DNA of 64,000 nucleotides from G965230065 sp965230065 (GTDB lineage: Bacteria; Bacteroidota; Bacteroidia; Cytophagales; Cyclobacteriaceae): NCBI GenBank assembly GCA_965230065.1, contig OZ245942.1:5146001-5210000 (forward strand). Direction: 5' to 3'. The notes beneath the pieces were generated by a model, which made no database searches, was not told where the DNA came from, and saw only the letters and a list, made by a program, of their open reading frames with translations. Shown piece after piece: positions 34,545 to 44,119 of the stretch (position 1 is its first letter; each line of letters starts with the position of its first letter). The translations under genes were made by a program, and so were the position numbers.

Positions 34545-35942
34545 ATGGCCACAATTAACGAATCCGCAATTAAAACCCCGGGTGTCTATATCAATGAGAT
34601 TCCCTCGTTTCCGCCATCGGTTGCCCAGGTAGCCACGGCTATCCCGGCCTTTATTGGCTATACGGCCAATGCTGCCAATGCAGATGGTGATGACCTCACG
34701 CTCAAACCAACCAAGATTTTTTCCTTGCTGGAATATGAACAAAACTTTGGTAAGGCCGAAAATGAAGACAGCATTGAGGTAAATGTAGAAATTACTGCAG
34801 GACAAATTACTTCAGCCCAGGCTGCCAATGCTACTCCCTCGGTACACAACATGCATTACGCCCTGCGTCATTTTTTCGACAATGGAGGTGGGCAGTGTTA
34901 CATTGTTTCTGTTGGTGCGTATTCAGGTACGATTACCGATACCGATCTCTTAGACGGCCTGAATGTCCTGGAAGCCTATGATGAACCCACGCTGATTCTT
35001 TTCCCGGAAGGACAGGGGCTGGCCGAAGGTGATTACTATGATTTGGTCGGGAGTGCCATTGATCAATGTACACAGTTGCAAGACCGGTTTACTTTGGTAG
35101 ATATTCATACCCAGGAAACGACCACCACCGATACCATTGATGATTTCAGGACTGAGTTTGGGAAAACTGACAACCTGAACTACGCCGCAGCTTACTACCC
35201 CAATTTGATGACGTCTTATGATTATCAGTATGCCGATGCCGATGTGGATGTGATCATTACAACAGATGGCACGGCAGCCCCGGCTGTTACCCTGGATACC
35301 TTACTAAATTCAGAAGGAGCAGTGTATTACGCCAGCAAAGCAGCTATTCAGAAGATAGGGCCTACACTGCCGCCTACACCTGCTGTGGCTGGCTTGTACG
35401 CCAAAGTTGATGGGTCACGGGGCGTATGGAAAGCCCCCGCCAATGTTTCGGTTTCTTTTGTGCGAGAACTCACCGATGTGATTACAGATGCAGAACAGGA
35501 TTCCATGAATATCGACACAAATGCCGGAAAATCGGTGAATGCCATTCGGTCTTTTGTTGGAAAAGGCATTCTGATATGGGGCGCCAGAACTTTGGATGGC
35601 AACAGCAACGAATGGCGATATGTAAGCGTACGCCGCTTCTTTATCATGGTGGAAGAATCTACCAAAAAAGCCACATTCCCCTTTGTGTTTGAGCCTAACG
35701 ATGCCAACACCTGGGTGAAAATCAGGGCGATGATAGAAAACTATCTGACCATTTTGTGGCGACAGGGAGCATTGGCCGGGGCCAAACCTGAGCACGCCTT
35801 CTTTGTAAAAGTAGGGCTTGGGCAAACCATGACTGCCCAGGACATTCTGGAAGGCAGACTGATTGTTGAAATCGGTATGGCTGCGGTTCGCCCGGCTGAG
35901 TTTATCATCCTGCGCTTTATGCACAAAATGCAAGAATCATAA
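34545..35942 (+). CDS. eCIS contractile sheath protein (Afp2/Pvc2-like)
   Basis: A 465-residue tail sheath protein. The N-terminal IKTPGVYINEIPSFPPSVAQVATAIPAFIGYT is the family's hallmark arm plus first domain; the C-terminal domain includes VWKAPANVSVSFVRELTDVITD, NAIRSFVGKGILIWGART, NEWRYVSVRRFFIMVEESTKKATFPFVFEPND and IGMAAVRPAEFIILRFMHKMQES, the part that forms the inter-subunit mesh. Only one sheath gene is present, against three in Afp and PVC, as in simpler Bacteroidota systems. It is followed by a 184-bp repeat-bearing spacer. Confidence 0.96.
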   Translation: MATINESAIKTPGVYINEIPSFPPSVAQVATAIPAFIGYTANAANADGDDLTLKPTKIFSLLEYEQNFGKAENEDSIEVNVEITAGQITSAQAANATPSVHNMHYALRHFFDNGGGQCYIVSVGAYSGTITDTDLLDGLNVLEAYDEPTLILFPEGQGLAEGDYYDLVGSAIDQCTQLQDRFTLVDIHTQETTTTDTIDDFRTEFGKTDNLNYAAAYYPNLMTSYDYQYADADVDVIITTDGTAAPAVTLDTLLNSEGAVYYASKAAIQKIGPTLPPTPAVAGLYAKVDGSRGVWKAPANVSVSFVRELTDVITDAEQDSMNIDTNAGKSVNAIRSFVGKGILIWGARTLDGNSNEWRYVSVRRFFIMVEESTKKATFPFVFEPNDANTWVKIRAMIENYLTILWRQGALAGAKPEHAFFVKVGLGQTMTAQDILEGRLIVEIGMAAVRPAEFIILRFMHKMQES

Positions 35943-35946
35943 AATC

Positions 35947-36086
35947 AAATCCTAAACTCTAAATACTAATCTCAAAACAAATTCAAAATTGAAAAAACAA
36001 AACTCAAACCTAAATAGAAGTGTTTAGAGCATTTGAATTTTTGAATTGAATATTATTTAGGATTTAGAAATTAGGGTTTCGGATTT
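35947..36086. repeat. MITE-like AT-rich inverted-repeat element, copy 2
   Basis: A 140-bp non-coding element between the sheath and tube genes. Its ends (AAATCCTAAACTCTAA and the reverse complement of AAATCCGAAACCCTAA) are imperfect inverted repeats, and an inner CAAATTCAAAATTG / TTGAATTTTTGAATTG pair also folds. It shares AAGTGTTTAG and the TTAGGATTTAG word with the element at 9316-9486. Confidence 0.5.
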
Positions 36087-36126
36087 TACATCTATTAGTG
36101 TTTTAACCACAAAACAGAATAAAATT

Positions 36127-36558
36127 ATGGCTGAATATCCAATTCCCAAGTTTCATTTCCAGGTAGAGTGGGGCGGGAGCCGCATTGGCTTCACTGAAGT
36201 TTCCGGCCTGGACATCACCACAGAAGTGATCGATTACCGTGACGGGGCAAGCCCGGAATACACCAAAATCAAAATGCCTGGTCAGCGTACCTTTAGCAAC
36301 ATTACGCTGAAGCGGGGGACCTTTGCTGGAGACAATGAGTTTTATGCCTGGTTCAACACGGTAAACCTCAATCAGATTGAGCGTCGTGATTTGACAATCA
36401 GTTTGCTGAATGAAAGCCATGAACCGGTGGTAGTCTGGAAAGTGAAAAACGCCTGGCCTTCCAAAGTAACCCCTACCGACCTGAATTCAGATGGCAATGA
36501 GGTTGCCCTGGAAACCTTGGAACTGGTGCATGAAGGGCTAACCATCCAAAACGAATAG
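36127..36558 (+). CDS. eCIS inner tube protein (Afp1/Pvc1-like, gp19/Hcp fold)
   Basis: A 143-residue tube protein of the T4 gp19 family: MAEYPIPKFHFQVEW, GFTEVSGLDITTEVIDYRDGASPEYTKIKMPG, NITLKRGTFAGDNEFYAWF and the C-terminal EVALETLELVHEGL. It stacks as hexamers inside the sheath. It is the major tube component by analogy with Afp1/Pvc1. The second tube gene follows after 2 bp. Confidence 0.95.
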   Translation: MAEYPIPKFHFQVEWGGSRIGFTEVSGLDITTEVIDYRDGASPEYTKIKMPGQRTFSNITLKRGTFAGDNEFYAWFNTVNLNQIERRDLTISLLNESHEPVVVWKVKNAWPSKVTPTDLNSDGNEVALETLELVHEGLTIQNE

Positions 36559-36560
36559 CA

Positions 36561-37070
36561 ATGGCAGATTATCCACTAACAGGCTTTCACTTTATCGTAG
36601 CTTTTGAGTTGTTTCCACAACTGCCCCACGATTTCCGCTTTCAGGAGGTGAGTGGGCTATCTGCTGATGTTGAAATGGAACCCTATTCCGAAGGAGGACA
36701 AAACCGCTTTCAGCACCAATTGCCGGTAAGGACCAGTTATTCCGACATTACGCTGAAACGGGGCATGTTTGTACTGCCCTCTGGTATCATGGCCTGGTGC
36801 ATCAACGCGGTGCAGAACTTTGAGTTCCAGCCTTCTAATCTGCTCATTTCCATGCTGAACGATTCCCACATTCCGGTGCAGTCGTACTATGTGGTGAATG
36901 CAATCCCTAAAAGGGTGGAATTTGCGAACCTGAATGCCGAACAAAGCCAGGTGGCCATTGAAACGCTGGTACTGACCTACGATTATTTCAATATTCTGAA
37001 CCTGTCTGCAGCACTTACCGCCGGATTAAATGCAGTAGGCTCTGTTTCGGGTTCAGTCTCCATTGGATGA
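36561..37070 (+). CDS. Second eCIS tube protein (Afp5/Pvc5-like, tube initiator)
   Basis: A 169-residue paralogue of the preceding tube protein: YPLTGFHFIVAFELFPQ, RFQEVSGLSADVEMEPYSEGGQNRFQHQLP, DITLKRGMFVLPSGIMAW and SQVAIETLVLTYDYF. It has a 20-residue glycine/serine-rich C-terminal tail (AGLNAVGSVSGSVSIG) absent from the first copy. In Afp/PVC the fifth gene product forms the first tube layer on the spike, and by order this one probably does the same. Confidence 0.92.
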   Translation: MADYPLTGFHFIVAFELFPQLPHDFRFQEVSGLSADVEMEPYSEGGQNRFQHQLPVRTSYSDITLKRGMFVLPSGIMAWCINAVQNFEFQPSNLLISMLNDSHIPVQSYYVVNAIPKRVEFANLNAEQSQVAIETLVLTYDYFNILNLSAALTAGLNAVGSVSGSVSIG

Positions 37071-37079
37071 ATGATATAT

Positions 37080-37157
37080 AGCCACAAGCCGTTATCCGCA
37101 AGCTACAAGCCTTTCCAGAAAATAAGCTTGCAGCTTGTGGCTCACAGCTAAAAGCTA
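37080..37157. repeat. Dispersed GCCACAAGC-type palindromic repeat, copy 2
   Basis: AGCCACAAGC (37080-37089) pairs with GCTTGTGGCT (37133-37142), with an inner GCAAGCTACAAGC / AAGCTTGC match. The element is in the 93-bp spacer between the second tube gene and the DUF5908 gene. It is the same family as 18958-19060. Confidence 0.6.
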
Positions 37158-37163
37158 ATAAAA

Positions 37164-37337
37164 ATGCCTATAGAAATTAAAGAACTGCACATCAAAGCTA
37201 CGGTGGTGGATAAAAAATCCTCTGATGAAATTCCTGTGCGTGATCTGAAAAGGGAGCAGGAAAAAATGAAAAAGGAAATTATGAAAGAATGTGTGCGGGA
37301 AGTACTACAAATTTTGGAAGATAAAAGAGAACGCTGA
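37164..37337 (+). CDS. DUF5908 small eCIS protein (Afp6-position)
   Basis: A 57-residue protein beginning MPIEIKELHIKATVVD and ending in a basic, probably helical coiled segment. The opening MPIEIxELxIxA is typical of DUF5908, which regularly sits between tube and LysM genes in Bacteroidota contractile systems, in the position of Afp6/Pvc6. The TGA overlaps the next ATG by one base (TGATGA). Role unknown, probably baseplate assembly. Confidence 0.85.
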   Translation: MPIEIKELHIKATVVDKKSSDEIPVRDLKREQEKMKKEIMKECVREVLQILEDKRER

Positions 37338-38044
37338 TGATACCCATGGGCCAGTTAGAAAAGATGCGCATACAGGCGTACAGTGATGCTACCTGTACTA
37401 CGCCCGTAGGCGAACCTTTTACTTTTCAGGTAAACCCATCTACCTACAATTTCAAATATGAGTTGGAACAGGTAGAAGAAGCTGCCCCCGGTACCAGCGG
37501 TTCTCCTCTGAAATATTACCGCCAATTACCCAACGAATGGGAATTTGATGTACTCATAGACGGAACAGGTGTCATTAAAAATGCCAGCGCATTAGATATT
37601 TCTTTGATTGGCAGTACCGACCCTTTGAAAGTGGAAGAAGAGGTGGAAAAACTGAAATCCATCGTTTTGGATTACAATGGGGAAGTACACCGCAACCAAT
37701 ACCTCAAAATTTCCTGGGGCGAACGGCAGGTTTTCAAGGGTACGCTCATGTCGCTGGATTTGAATTACAAATTGTTCAAGCCCGACGGAACGCCCTTGCG
37801 GGTGGTAGCCAAACTGAAACTGAAAGAGTGGGTAGACCCCGAGCAAAGGATTCGGGAAGAAGATGCTTCCTCACCTGACATCACCCACTTGCGCACATTT
37901 TCGGATAGTGACCGATTTGACTTGATGGTACACCGGATTTATGATACCCCGGAGTATTATCTGGATGTAGCCAAAGCCAATGGTTTAAATAGTTTCAGAA
38001 GAATCAAAATTGGTGAGGAAATAAGTTTACCACCTATAAAATAA
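37337..38044 (+). CDS. eCIS tube-baseplate protein (Afp7/Pvc7-like, LysM)
   Basis: A 235-residue protein with N-terminal FTFQVNPSTYNFKYEL, VLIDGTGVI and WGERQVFKGTLMSLDLNYKLF, which form the gp53/T6SS-tube-like domain, and a C-terminal LysM-like segment: FDLMVHRIYDTPEYYLDVAKANGLNSFRRIKIGEEISLPPI (quoted only to show the closing LPPI, as in LysM). It connects the tube to the VgrG-like spike. ATG at 37337 overlaps the previous stop; an ATG three codons on is an alternative. Confidence 0.92.
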   Translation: MIPMGQLEKMRIQAYSDATCTTPVGEPFTFQVNPSTYNFKYELEQVEEAAPGTSGSPLKYYRQLPNEWEFDVLIDGTGVIKNASALDISLIGSTDPLKVEEEVEKLKSIVLDYNGEVHRNQYLKISWGERQVFKGTLMSLDLNYKLFKPDGTPLRVVAKLKLKEWVDPEQRIREEDASSPDITHLRTFSDSDRFDLMVHRIYDTPEYYLDVAKANGLNSFRRIKIGEEISLPPIK

Positions 38045-38049
38045 TATTA

Positions 38050-39840
38050 ATGCCCGTATCCCGCACCATACCAAACACCGAAAAAGCCGACCTGGTTACC
38101 AAAAGTATCCTGGTCAATAGGGAAGAACTGCCATTTACCATTCCTGTTACCAGCATGCTTATCCATAGGGAAGTAAACAAAATCCCTTATGCCAAAATTA
38201 AAATCGGTGATGGCGACCCTTCCCAGGAAGATTTTCCGGTGAGTAATGAAGACTTTTTTGTGCCTGGCAACGAAATTGAAATCAAAATTGGCTACCGGAA
38301 TGATAACATCAGTTTGTTCAAAGGCATCATCACTTCCCATGCCAACCGCATCACTTCCCGCAATGCTGAACTGCTGGTAGATTGTAAAGACGAAGCCGTA
38401 AAACTCACCATTGGTAGAAAAAATAAGCATTTTGAAGAAGCAACCGACAGTGACATTGCCGAAGAAATCATTGATACGTATGGCCTGGATAAAGAAATAG
38501 AGGCCACCCCTGTACAGCACAAAGAAGCGGTACAATTTAATACATCCGACTGGGATTTTATTCTTTCCCGCATGGACATGATTGGCCGGATTTGCCTGGT
38601 GGAAGATGGTAAAATTATTATCAAACAACCAGAATTAACAGAAGCCACCGTGCTGGATGTACTTTTCGGAGCCACGATTTTAGAGTACCAAGCTGAAATT
38701 GATGCACGCAACCAACTGGCAGAAATCACTTCCAAAACGTGGGATTACAGCGGACAGGAAATTGCCGAAGATACCGGGGACGAACCATCCATGACCGACC
38801 CTGGCAACCTCAGCCCGGCTGACCTTTCCGATATTATTGGGCTTGAAACTTATTTGTTATCACACGGAGGAAAAATCGACAGTGCACTGCTGAAAGAATG
38901 GGCCAATGCCAAAATGCTGAAAAGCCGCCTGTCCAAAATCAGGGGCAATGTAAAATTTCTGGGCTTTCCTGACATCATGCCCGGGGATATGATTTCGCTG
39001 AATGGGGTAGGGGAACGATTCAACGGGCCGGTTTTCGTCTCATCCGTCCGTCACGATTATTCAGGTGGCAACTGGATTACCGAAGCCACTTTTGGCATTG
39101 CCTGCGAATGGTTTTCTGAGCAGGTCAACCCGTATCACTTGTCAGCGCATTTTGGCCAATTTCCTTCTGTGCAGGGACTACAAATTGGTTTGGTTACTGA
39201 TTTGGAAGACCCGGATGGAGAACATCGTGTAAAAGTGAGATTGCCCATTGTAAATCCGGACGAAGAAGGGCTTTGGATGCGCATCGCCACCCTGGATGCA
39301 GGCAACGAAAGAGGTACTTTTTTCCGCCCTGAAGTGGGCGATGAAGTGATCGTGGGGTTTATTTTCAATGACCCCAACCAGCCTGTCATTTTGGGCATGC
39401 TCCACAGCAGTGCCTTGCCTGCTCCATTAACCGCTTCAAATGATAATCACGAAAAAGGCTATGTAAGCCGGGAGGGCATCAAAATGATTTTCAATGATGA
39501 TGAAAAGTCATACAAACTAGAAACACCCGGTGGTAAAAAAATCACTTTAAGCGACAACGATGGCATAGTGCAGGTAGAAGATGAAAATGGCAATATGGTG
39601 AAAATGGAAGCAAGCGGTGTAACCGTAGAAAGTGCTACATCCCTCACCCTGAAAGCGGCGACAGATATTACGCTGGAAGCTGTCAATATCATGTTAAGCC
39701 CCTCATCTCAGTTCTCAGTATCTGCCGCAGGCTCTGAAATGAAAGCGGGAGGAGGCAGTGTGGAATTAAGCAGTCCAACCGTGAAAGTGGAAGGCAGTGG
39801 CATTACAGAAATTAAAGGTGGTTTGGTGAAAATAAATTGA
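38050..39840 (+). CDS. eCIS spike protein, VgrG-like (Afp8/Pvc8-like)
   Basis: A 596-residue gp27/gp5-type spike protein. Residues about 1-350 are the gp27-like hub (IPVTSMLIHREVNKIPYAKIKIGDGDPSQEDF in the first 60). Residues about 377-470 are the OB-fold: VKVRLPIVNPDEEGLWMRI, GTFFRPEVGDEVIVGFIFNDPNQPVILGML. The C-terminal 120 residues are short, repetitive and beta-helical (SLTLKAATDITLEAV), the needle that a PAAR protein sharpens. It trimerises at the baseplate centre. Starts 5 bp after the Afp7-like stop. Confidence 0.95.
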   Translation: MPVSRTIPNTEKADLVTKSILVNREELPFTIPVTSMLIHREVNKIPYAKIKIGDGDPSQEDFPVSNEDFFVPGNEIEIKIGYRNDNISLFKGIITSHANRITSRNAELLVDCKDEAVKLTIGRKNKHFEEATDSDIAEEIIDTYGLDKEIEATPVQHKEAVQFNTSDWDFILSRMDMIGRICLVEDGKIIIKQPELTEATVLDVLFGATILEYQAEIDARNQLAEITSKTWDYSGQEIAEDTGDEPSMTDPGNLSPADLSDIIGLETYLLSHGGKIDSALLKEWANAKMLKSRLSKIRGNVKFLGFPDIMPGDMISLNGVGERFNGPVFVSSVRHDYSGGNWITEATFGIACEWFSEQVNPYHLSAHFGQFPSVQGLQIGLVTDLEDPDGEHRVKVRLPIVNPDEEGLWMRIATLDAGNERGTFFRPEVGDEVIVGFIFNDPNQPVILGMLHSSALPAPLTASNDNHEKGYVSREGIKMIFNDDEKSYKLETPGGKKITLSDNDGIVQVEDENGNMVKMEASGVTVESATSLTLKAATDITLEAVNIMLSPSSQFSVSAAGSEMKAGGGSVELSSPTVKVEGSGITEIKGGLVKIN

Positions 39841-39853
39841 ATGTAACCGGAGT

Positions 39854-39975
39854 ACGGGCTTCCAGCCCGTGAAATGCACCCCGAAACCCCGGTCTGTGGC
39901 ACACAGATCGGTTAAAAGTGTTCTGTGTGCCACAGACCATGGGTTCGTGAACTGTCCGGATTAGGAAATCCGGAC
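39854..39975 (+). repeat. Three-hairpin spacer between spike and gp25 genes
   Basis: Three independent stems: ACGGGCT/AGCCCGT (39854-39870), a perfect 17-bp pair GGTCTGTGGCACACAGA (39891-39907) with 39922-39938, and GTCCGGATT/AATCCGGAC (39954-39975). All lie within the 166-bp non-coding interval. The GGTCTGTGG family recurs at 44190-44212. Confidence 0.75.
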
Positions 39976-40006
39976 TCCAGTGCCTTAGCAATAAAAATTA
40001 AATTTT

Positions 40007-40414
40007 ATGACTAACTCATTCTTAGGAACCGGCTGGAACTTTCCCCCAGCTTTTGACAAAAACAGGGGAGAAACAGAAATGCTGAGCGATGTGGAAGACA
40101 TCCAGAGCAGCCTGCATATTTTGCTCACTACCCGCCTGGGCGAGCGGGTGATGCAGCCAACGTATGGGTGTAATTTGGATGAACTGGTGTTTGAAGCCAT
40201 GTCATCTACCTTCAAATCCTACATCAAAGATTTGGTAAAAACAGCCATTTTGTACCACGAGCCCCGCATCAAACTGAACAAAGTAGAATTGGACGACAGC
40301 CGTGATTTGGAAGGCATTATCCTGATTGTGATTGACTACACCGTCAGGACGACCAACTCCCGCTTCAATTATGTTTTTCCTTACTATAAAAACGAAGGTA
40401 CCGACATCGGATGA
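40007..40414 (+). CDS. eCIS baseplate protein gp25-like (Afp9/Pvc9-like)
   Basis: A 135-residue gp25/GPW family protein. The sequence ESDVEDIQSSLHILLTTRLGERVMQPTYGCNLDELVFEA contains the family's conserved EPR/R-motif region (RLGERVMQPTYGC), and the C-terminal VDYTVRTTNSRFNYVFPYY is usual. It nucleates sheath polymerisation on the baseplate. Its stop overlaps the next start by 4 bp. Confidence 0.95.
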   Translation: MTNSFLGTGWNFPPAFDKNRGETEMLSDVEDIQSSLHILLTTRLGERVMQPTYGCNLDELVFEAMSSTFKSYIKDLVKTAILYHEPRIKLNKVELDDSRDLEGIILIVIDYTVRTTNSRFNYVFPYYKNEGTDIG

Positions 40415-43400
40415 GCAAAGATTGCGACCATAAAAACCCATTACAACGCTCCGGCGTCAACCAGTACCAAAGGGTATTGGCTGCCCTTTTGCCTGATTTT
40501 GTGCAGGTAGACGAAAGGGAACATGCCGACCTCATCCTCTTTGCCAAACGGTACGCCGCCCACCTGAAATACTTCAAAAACGATAACTCGGAAGAGGGCG
40601 ATTGGCAGGCCTTCATGACGATGGATGTTTCAGTTACCCTGGCCTCTCTCATCAAGCTGGACATTCAGGAATTTTATACCTATTCCCAGGACATTTTTCA
40701 AATTATCCAGACGACCGATACGATCCATGAAACCGACCTGAAAAATTACTTCAAAACCCTTTTTGACCTGGGCTTTTCCATCACCCACATTCTGGATGAA
40801 TATTACAAAGCCGTTCCCAAAGATTTTGATTTCAGGGAAATGATTGGCAATGCGGTGTACTCTGCTTTGCCGGAGTATTTTGACAGGCTCAAAAAATATT
40901 ATGACGAAGCAGTCAGCCAAAATATAATTGACCCGGCAGGTACATTTACCTTTGACGACCGCCCCAATGACCTTATTTTTTCTCAGGATTTTGACGAAAC
41001 CGGCCTTTCTGATATTTGGTCAGACAGTTCAATTCCGGCTTTTACGCCCACTTTGAATGGGGCTTCTGTTGCCCTGAAAATCAAAAATACTGCTACGCAT
41101 AATTTATTTACAGGTATTTTTGACCAGTATTTGAAAGTGCTCTCCGGCATTGTGGATTCCGCTTCCGCGTATCTGGACCAAACACTGAATGAATTCCCCA
41201 CACATACGCCCCATTATGCGCTTTACCTGGCTTTTATTAAACTTTTCCGGTTTGCACAAGACCACCTGAATAAATTTACCGCCCGCCATCTCGATTTGTA
41301 TTACAAAGAAATTCTGCGATTGCTGAAAAAAGAACCTGTGGCAGATAATGTACACCTCATCTTTGAATTGGCAAAAACAGCCGAAGAGGGATATTTGGTA
41401 GAAAAAGACACGGTTTTTAAAGCTGGAAAAGACGCGGACGGGGAAGAAATCTTTTATGCCCTGAAAGAAGATGTGATTTTAGGAAAAGCCACTGTGAGTT
41501 CATTAAAGAATATTTTTCTCAAGAAAAATTTAAACCAAAATACCCGGCAGATACTGGCAAGTCCGGTTGCTAATTCAGAAGATGGGCAGGGTGCCGACTT
41601 AGAAAGTGCCGACAAAAGCTGGAAAACTTTCGGGGATGCGGAAAGAACGTCCGGGGAAATTGGTTTTGTGGTGGCTTCCCCTTACCTGTACCTGAAAGAA
41701 GGCACCCGCAATATCACCTTCAAATTTTACGCCCCGGCGGGTAACCCAATTACCTTTTCTGAAAATATCATCAACAACAAATTTACCTTGCAGCTAAGCG
41801 GGGAAAAAGACTGGGTAGCCGTTCCCATTCAGGCATCTGATGTGAAAATTGACCCTACAAAAGAGTTTTTTAGCATCAGTGTAAGCCTTGACGGAGGAGA
41901 GCCTCCCATCGTTCCTTATGATGAAAAAACGCATGGTTTCAGCTTTGCACACAACCTGCCCATGGCCTTGTTTCACCTCAAAGAAGCCACTGCCAAAGAG
42001 GCCTTGTGGAATTTTCAGTTTACTAAAATCGGTATTGACCTGAACGTTACGGGTATCAAAGACCTGGCGATAGAAAACGATACCGGCGTGCTGAATGCAG
42101 CCAAGCCTTTTGACCTATTTGGTTCTGCCCCGCATGTCGGCTCGGCCTTTCTGGTCGGCAGCAAAGAATTGATGATGAAAACGCTGCAGCCTGCCGGGGA
42201 TGTACAGGTAAAACTCACTTTTACCTGGGATAATTATTCAGAGCTTCTCAAGAAAATATCGGTAGCCGAAAACAATTTTCAAGTAGATATTGATTACCTG
42301 GAAGATGCCGAATGGAAAAGCGCAGCCACCAACAAAAAACTGTTTGCTGATACAAATGTGCCCACTTTTGGACTGGCTACTAACCCATCGGTATTAAGCC
42401 CTTTGGCTCAGTTCCAGACCCAGCCAACATTGGATTTTACTACTGACGATTTTGTATTGACGGATAATATAGAGTTTGGGATACAAGAAGCTTTATTCTT
42501 TTCCATGCTTTTACCAACTTCTACCATTAGTTTTGACCTGCCTTCCCTTGAAGTGGCTTCTGACTTTACCGAAAATGAAAATTATTCCAACCAATCCATC
42601 TGGGGGTTTTTCAAATTAAATTTAAGGCATCCCGATTTTGGGCATCCAACCTATGCCAGCAGGCTGATAGAAGCTGCTGAAAAAACCAAAGTAACCTCTA
42701 CGACAAGCGGGGATACAACTACCACCACCATAGATTTGGATATAGTAGAGGAACCTTATACCCCCAAAGTCAAAGAAATTAACCTGGAATATTCCGCCTC
42801 CACCGAGCTGGATTTTTCTGCTTCCGAAGAAGGTAAAATTTTGTACATCACGCCGTTTGGGCATCAGGATATTTCCACTTCTGGGGTAATCCAAAACCTT
42901 TTGCCACCCTTCAATAATGAAGGGGAACTGTTTATCGGTTTGGAAAAACTGCAAACCGGACAAACATTGCCCATTCTGTTCCAGGTAGCCGAAGGAACGG
43001 CCGACCCGCTGGTAGAAAAACAGGATGTGCAATGGCATTACCTGGGCAGCCAAAATATCTGGGTTCCCTTTGAAAAGGAAGCGGTAGCTGATAATACCAA
43101 CGGACTGATTCAATCAGGCATTATCAAATTTTCCATTCCTGACGACGCAGTGGCCCAGAATACACTGATGGGGGAGGCGTTGCATTGGCTCAAAGCTACG
43201 GTAAAAGAAAAAACACAGGCCGTTTGTAACCTTATTGATGTGAAGGCCCAGGCAGCCGTAGCACAATTTTACGATTATAAACAAACGGGCGTTTACTACA
43301 AAAACCCATTGCCTGCAAGCACTATCAGTAAGCTGGTGTTTTCTGAAGCTGCCATCAAAAAAATTGAACAGCCTTATGCTTCTTTTGGTGGAAAAACCAA

Positions 43401-44109
43401 AGAAGATGACCCATCTTTTTACCGAAGGGTGAGCGAACGTTTACGGCATAAAGACCGGGCGATATCTATGTGGGATTACGAACGCCTGGTGCTGGAAGAA
43501 TTTCCCGAGATTTATAAAGTGAAATGTATTAATCATACCCAAATTCTTGAGAAAACAGCAGGGACGAACATTATTTATGTAGACAATGAACTGAAGCCCG
43601 GGCATGTGCTGATGGTGCCCATTCCGGCTTTGCACGGAAAAAATGCCTTTGATCCTTTGCGACCCTACACCAGTCTGGGTACGCTGGAAGCCATTAAAAA
43701 GTATTTGTACGGAAAAGTATCTCCGCATGTCAATTTGGATGTTCGCAACCCCCGGTTTGAGGAAATCCAACTGGAATTTAATGTGCAATACCTCACAGAT
43801 GATACGGAGTTTTTTACCCAACAATTAAAGGTTGAACTGGAAGAATTTCTCGCTCCCTGGGCTTTTGACCCGGAAACAGACATAGAATTTGGAGGCAAAG
43901 TAAGCAAAAGTGTGCTCATCAATTTTATAGAAGAACGCTCTTATGTGGATTACATCAGTTGCGTGCGCATGTACCAAATTGTGGAGGGTGTAAAATCAGG
44001 CGATGTGGAAGAAGCCCTTGCCACTTCCTCCCGTTCGGTATTTGTCTCAGTTAAATCCGATGGTGCTGTGAATCAACATATCATTAATGAAACAGTTTGT
44101 GAATGTTGA
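40411..44109 (+). CDS. eCIS baseplate wedge protein J-like (Afp11/Pvc11-like)
   Basis: A 1232-residue baseplate protein. The N-terminal 300 residues are helical with many aromatic residues; the C-terminal third has the gp6/baseplate-J fold: KTKEDDPSFYRRVSERLRHKDRAISMWDYERLVLEEFPEIYKVKCIN (landmark RLRHKDRAI), then LGTLEAIKKYLYGKVSPHVNLDVRNPRFEEIQLEF and the end VKSVLINFIEERSYVDYI-like segment. It overlaps gp25 by 4 bp. Larger than the usual Afp11 (about 900), with a beta-rich insertion in the centre (residues about 430-800). Confidence 0.9.
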   Translation: MSKDCDHKNPLQRSGVNQYQRVLAALLPDFVQVDEREHADLILFAKRYAAHLKYFKNDNSEEGDWQAFMTMDVSVTLASLIKLDIQEFYTYSQDIFQIIQTTDTIHETDLKNYFKTLFDLGFSITHILDEYYKAVPKDFDFREMIGNAVYSALPEYFDRLKKYYDEAVSQNIIDPAGTFTFDDRPNDLIFSQDFDETGLSDIWSDSSIPAFTPTLNGASVALKIKNTATHNLFTGIFDQYLKVLSGIVDSASAYLDQTLNEFPTHTPHYALYLAFIKLFRFAQDHLNKFTARHLDLYYKEILRLLKKEPVADNVHLIFELAKTAEEGYLVEKDTVFKAGKDADGEEIFYALKEDVILGKATVSSLKNIFLKKNLNQNTRQILASPVANSEDGQGADLESADKSWKTFGDAERTSGEIGFVVASPYLYLKEGTRNITFKFYAPAGNPITFSENIINNKFTLQLSGEKDWVAVPIQASDVKIDPTKEFFSISVSLDGGEPPIVPYDEKTHGFSFAHNLPMALFHLKEATAKEALWNFQFTKIGIDLNVTGIKDLAIENDTGVLNAAKPFDLFGSAPHVGSAFLVGSKELMMKTLQPAGDVQVKLTFTWDNYSELLKKISVAENNFQVDIDYLEDAEWKSAATNKKLFADTNVPTFGLATNPSVLSPLAQFQTQPTLDFTTDDFVLTDNIEFGIQEALFFSMLLPTSTISFDLPSLEVASDFTENENYSNQSIWGFFKLNLRHPDFGHPTYASRLIEAAEKTKVTSTTSGDTTTTTIDLDIVEEPYTPKVKEINLEYSASTELDFSASEEGKILYITPFGHQDISTSGVIQNLLPPFNNEGELFIGLEKLQTGQTLPILFQVAEGTADPLVEKQDVQWHYLGSQNIWVPFEKEAVADNTNGLIQSGIIKFSIPDDAVAQNTLMGEALHWLKATVKEKTQAVCNLIDVKAQAAVAQFYDYKQTGVYYKNPLPASTISKLVFSEAAIKKIEQPYASFGGKTKEDDPSFYRRVSERLRHKDRAISMWDYERLVLEEFPEIYKVKCINHTQILEKTAGTNIIYVDNELKPGHVLMVPIPALHGKNAFDPLRPYTSLGTLEAIKKYLYGKVSPHVNLDVRNPRFEEIQLEFNVQYLTDDTEFFTQQLKVELEEFLAPWAFDPETDIEFGGKVSKSVLINFIEERSYVDYISCVRMYQIVEGVKSGDVEEALATSSRSVFVSVKSDGAVNQHIINETVCEC

Positions 44110-44119
44110 AATATTGTAA

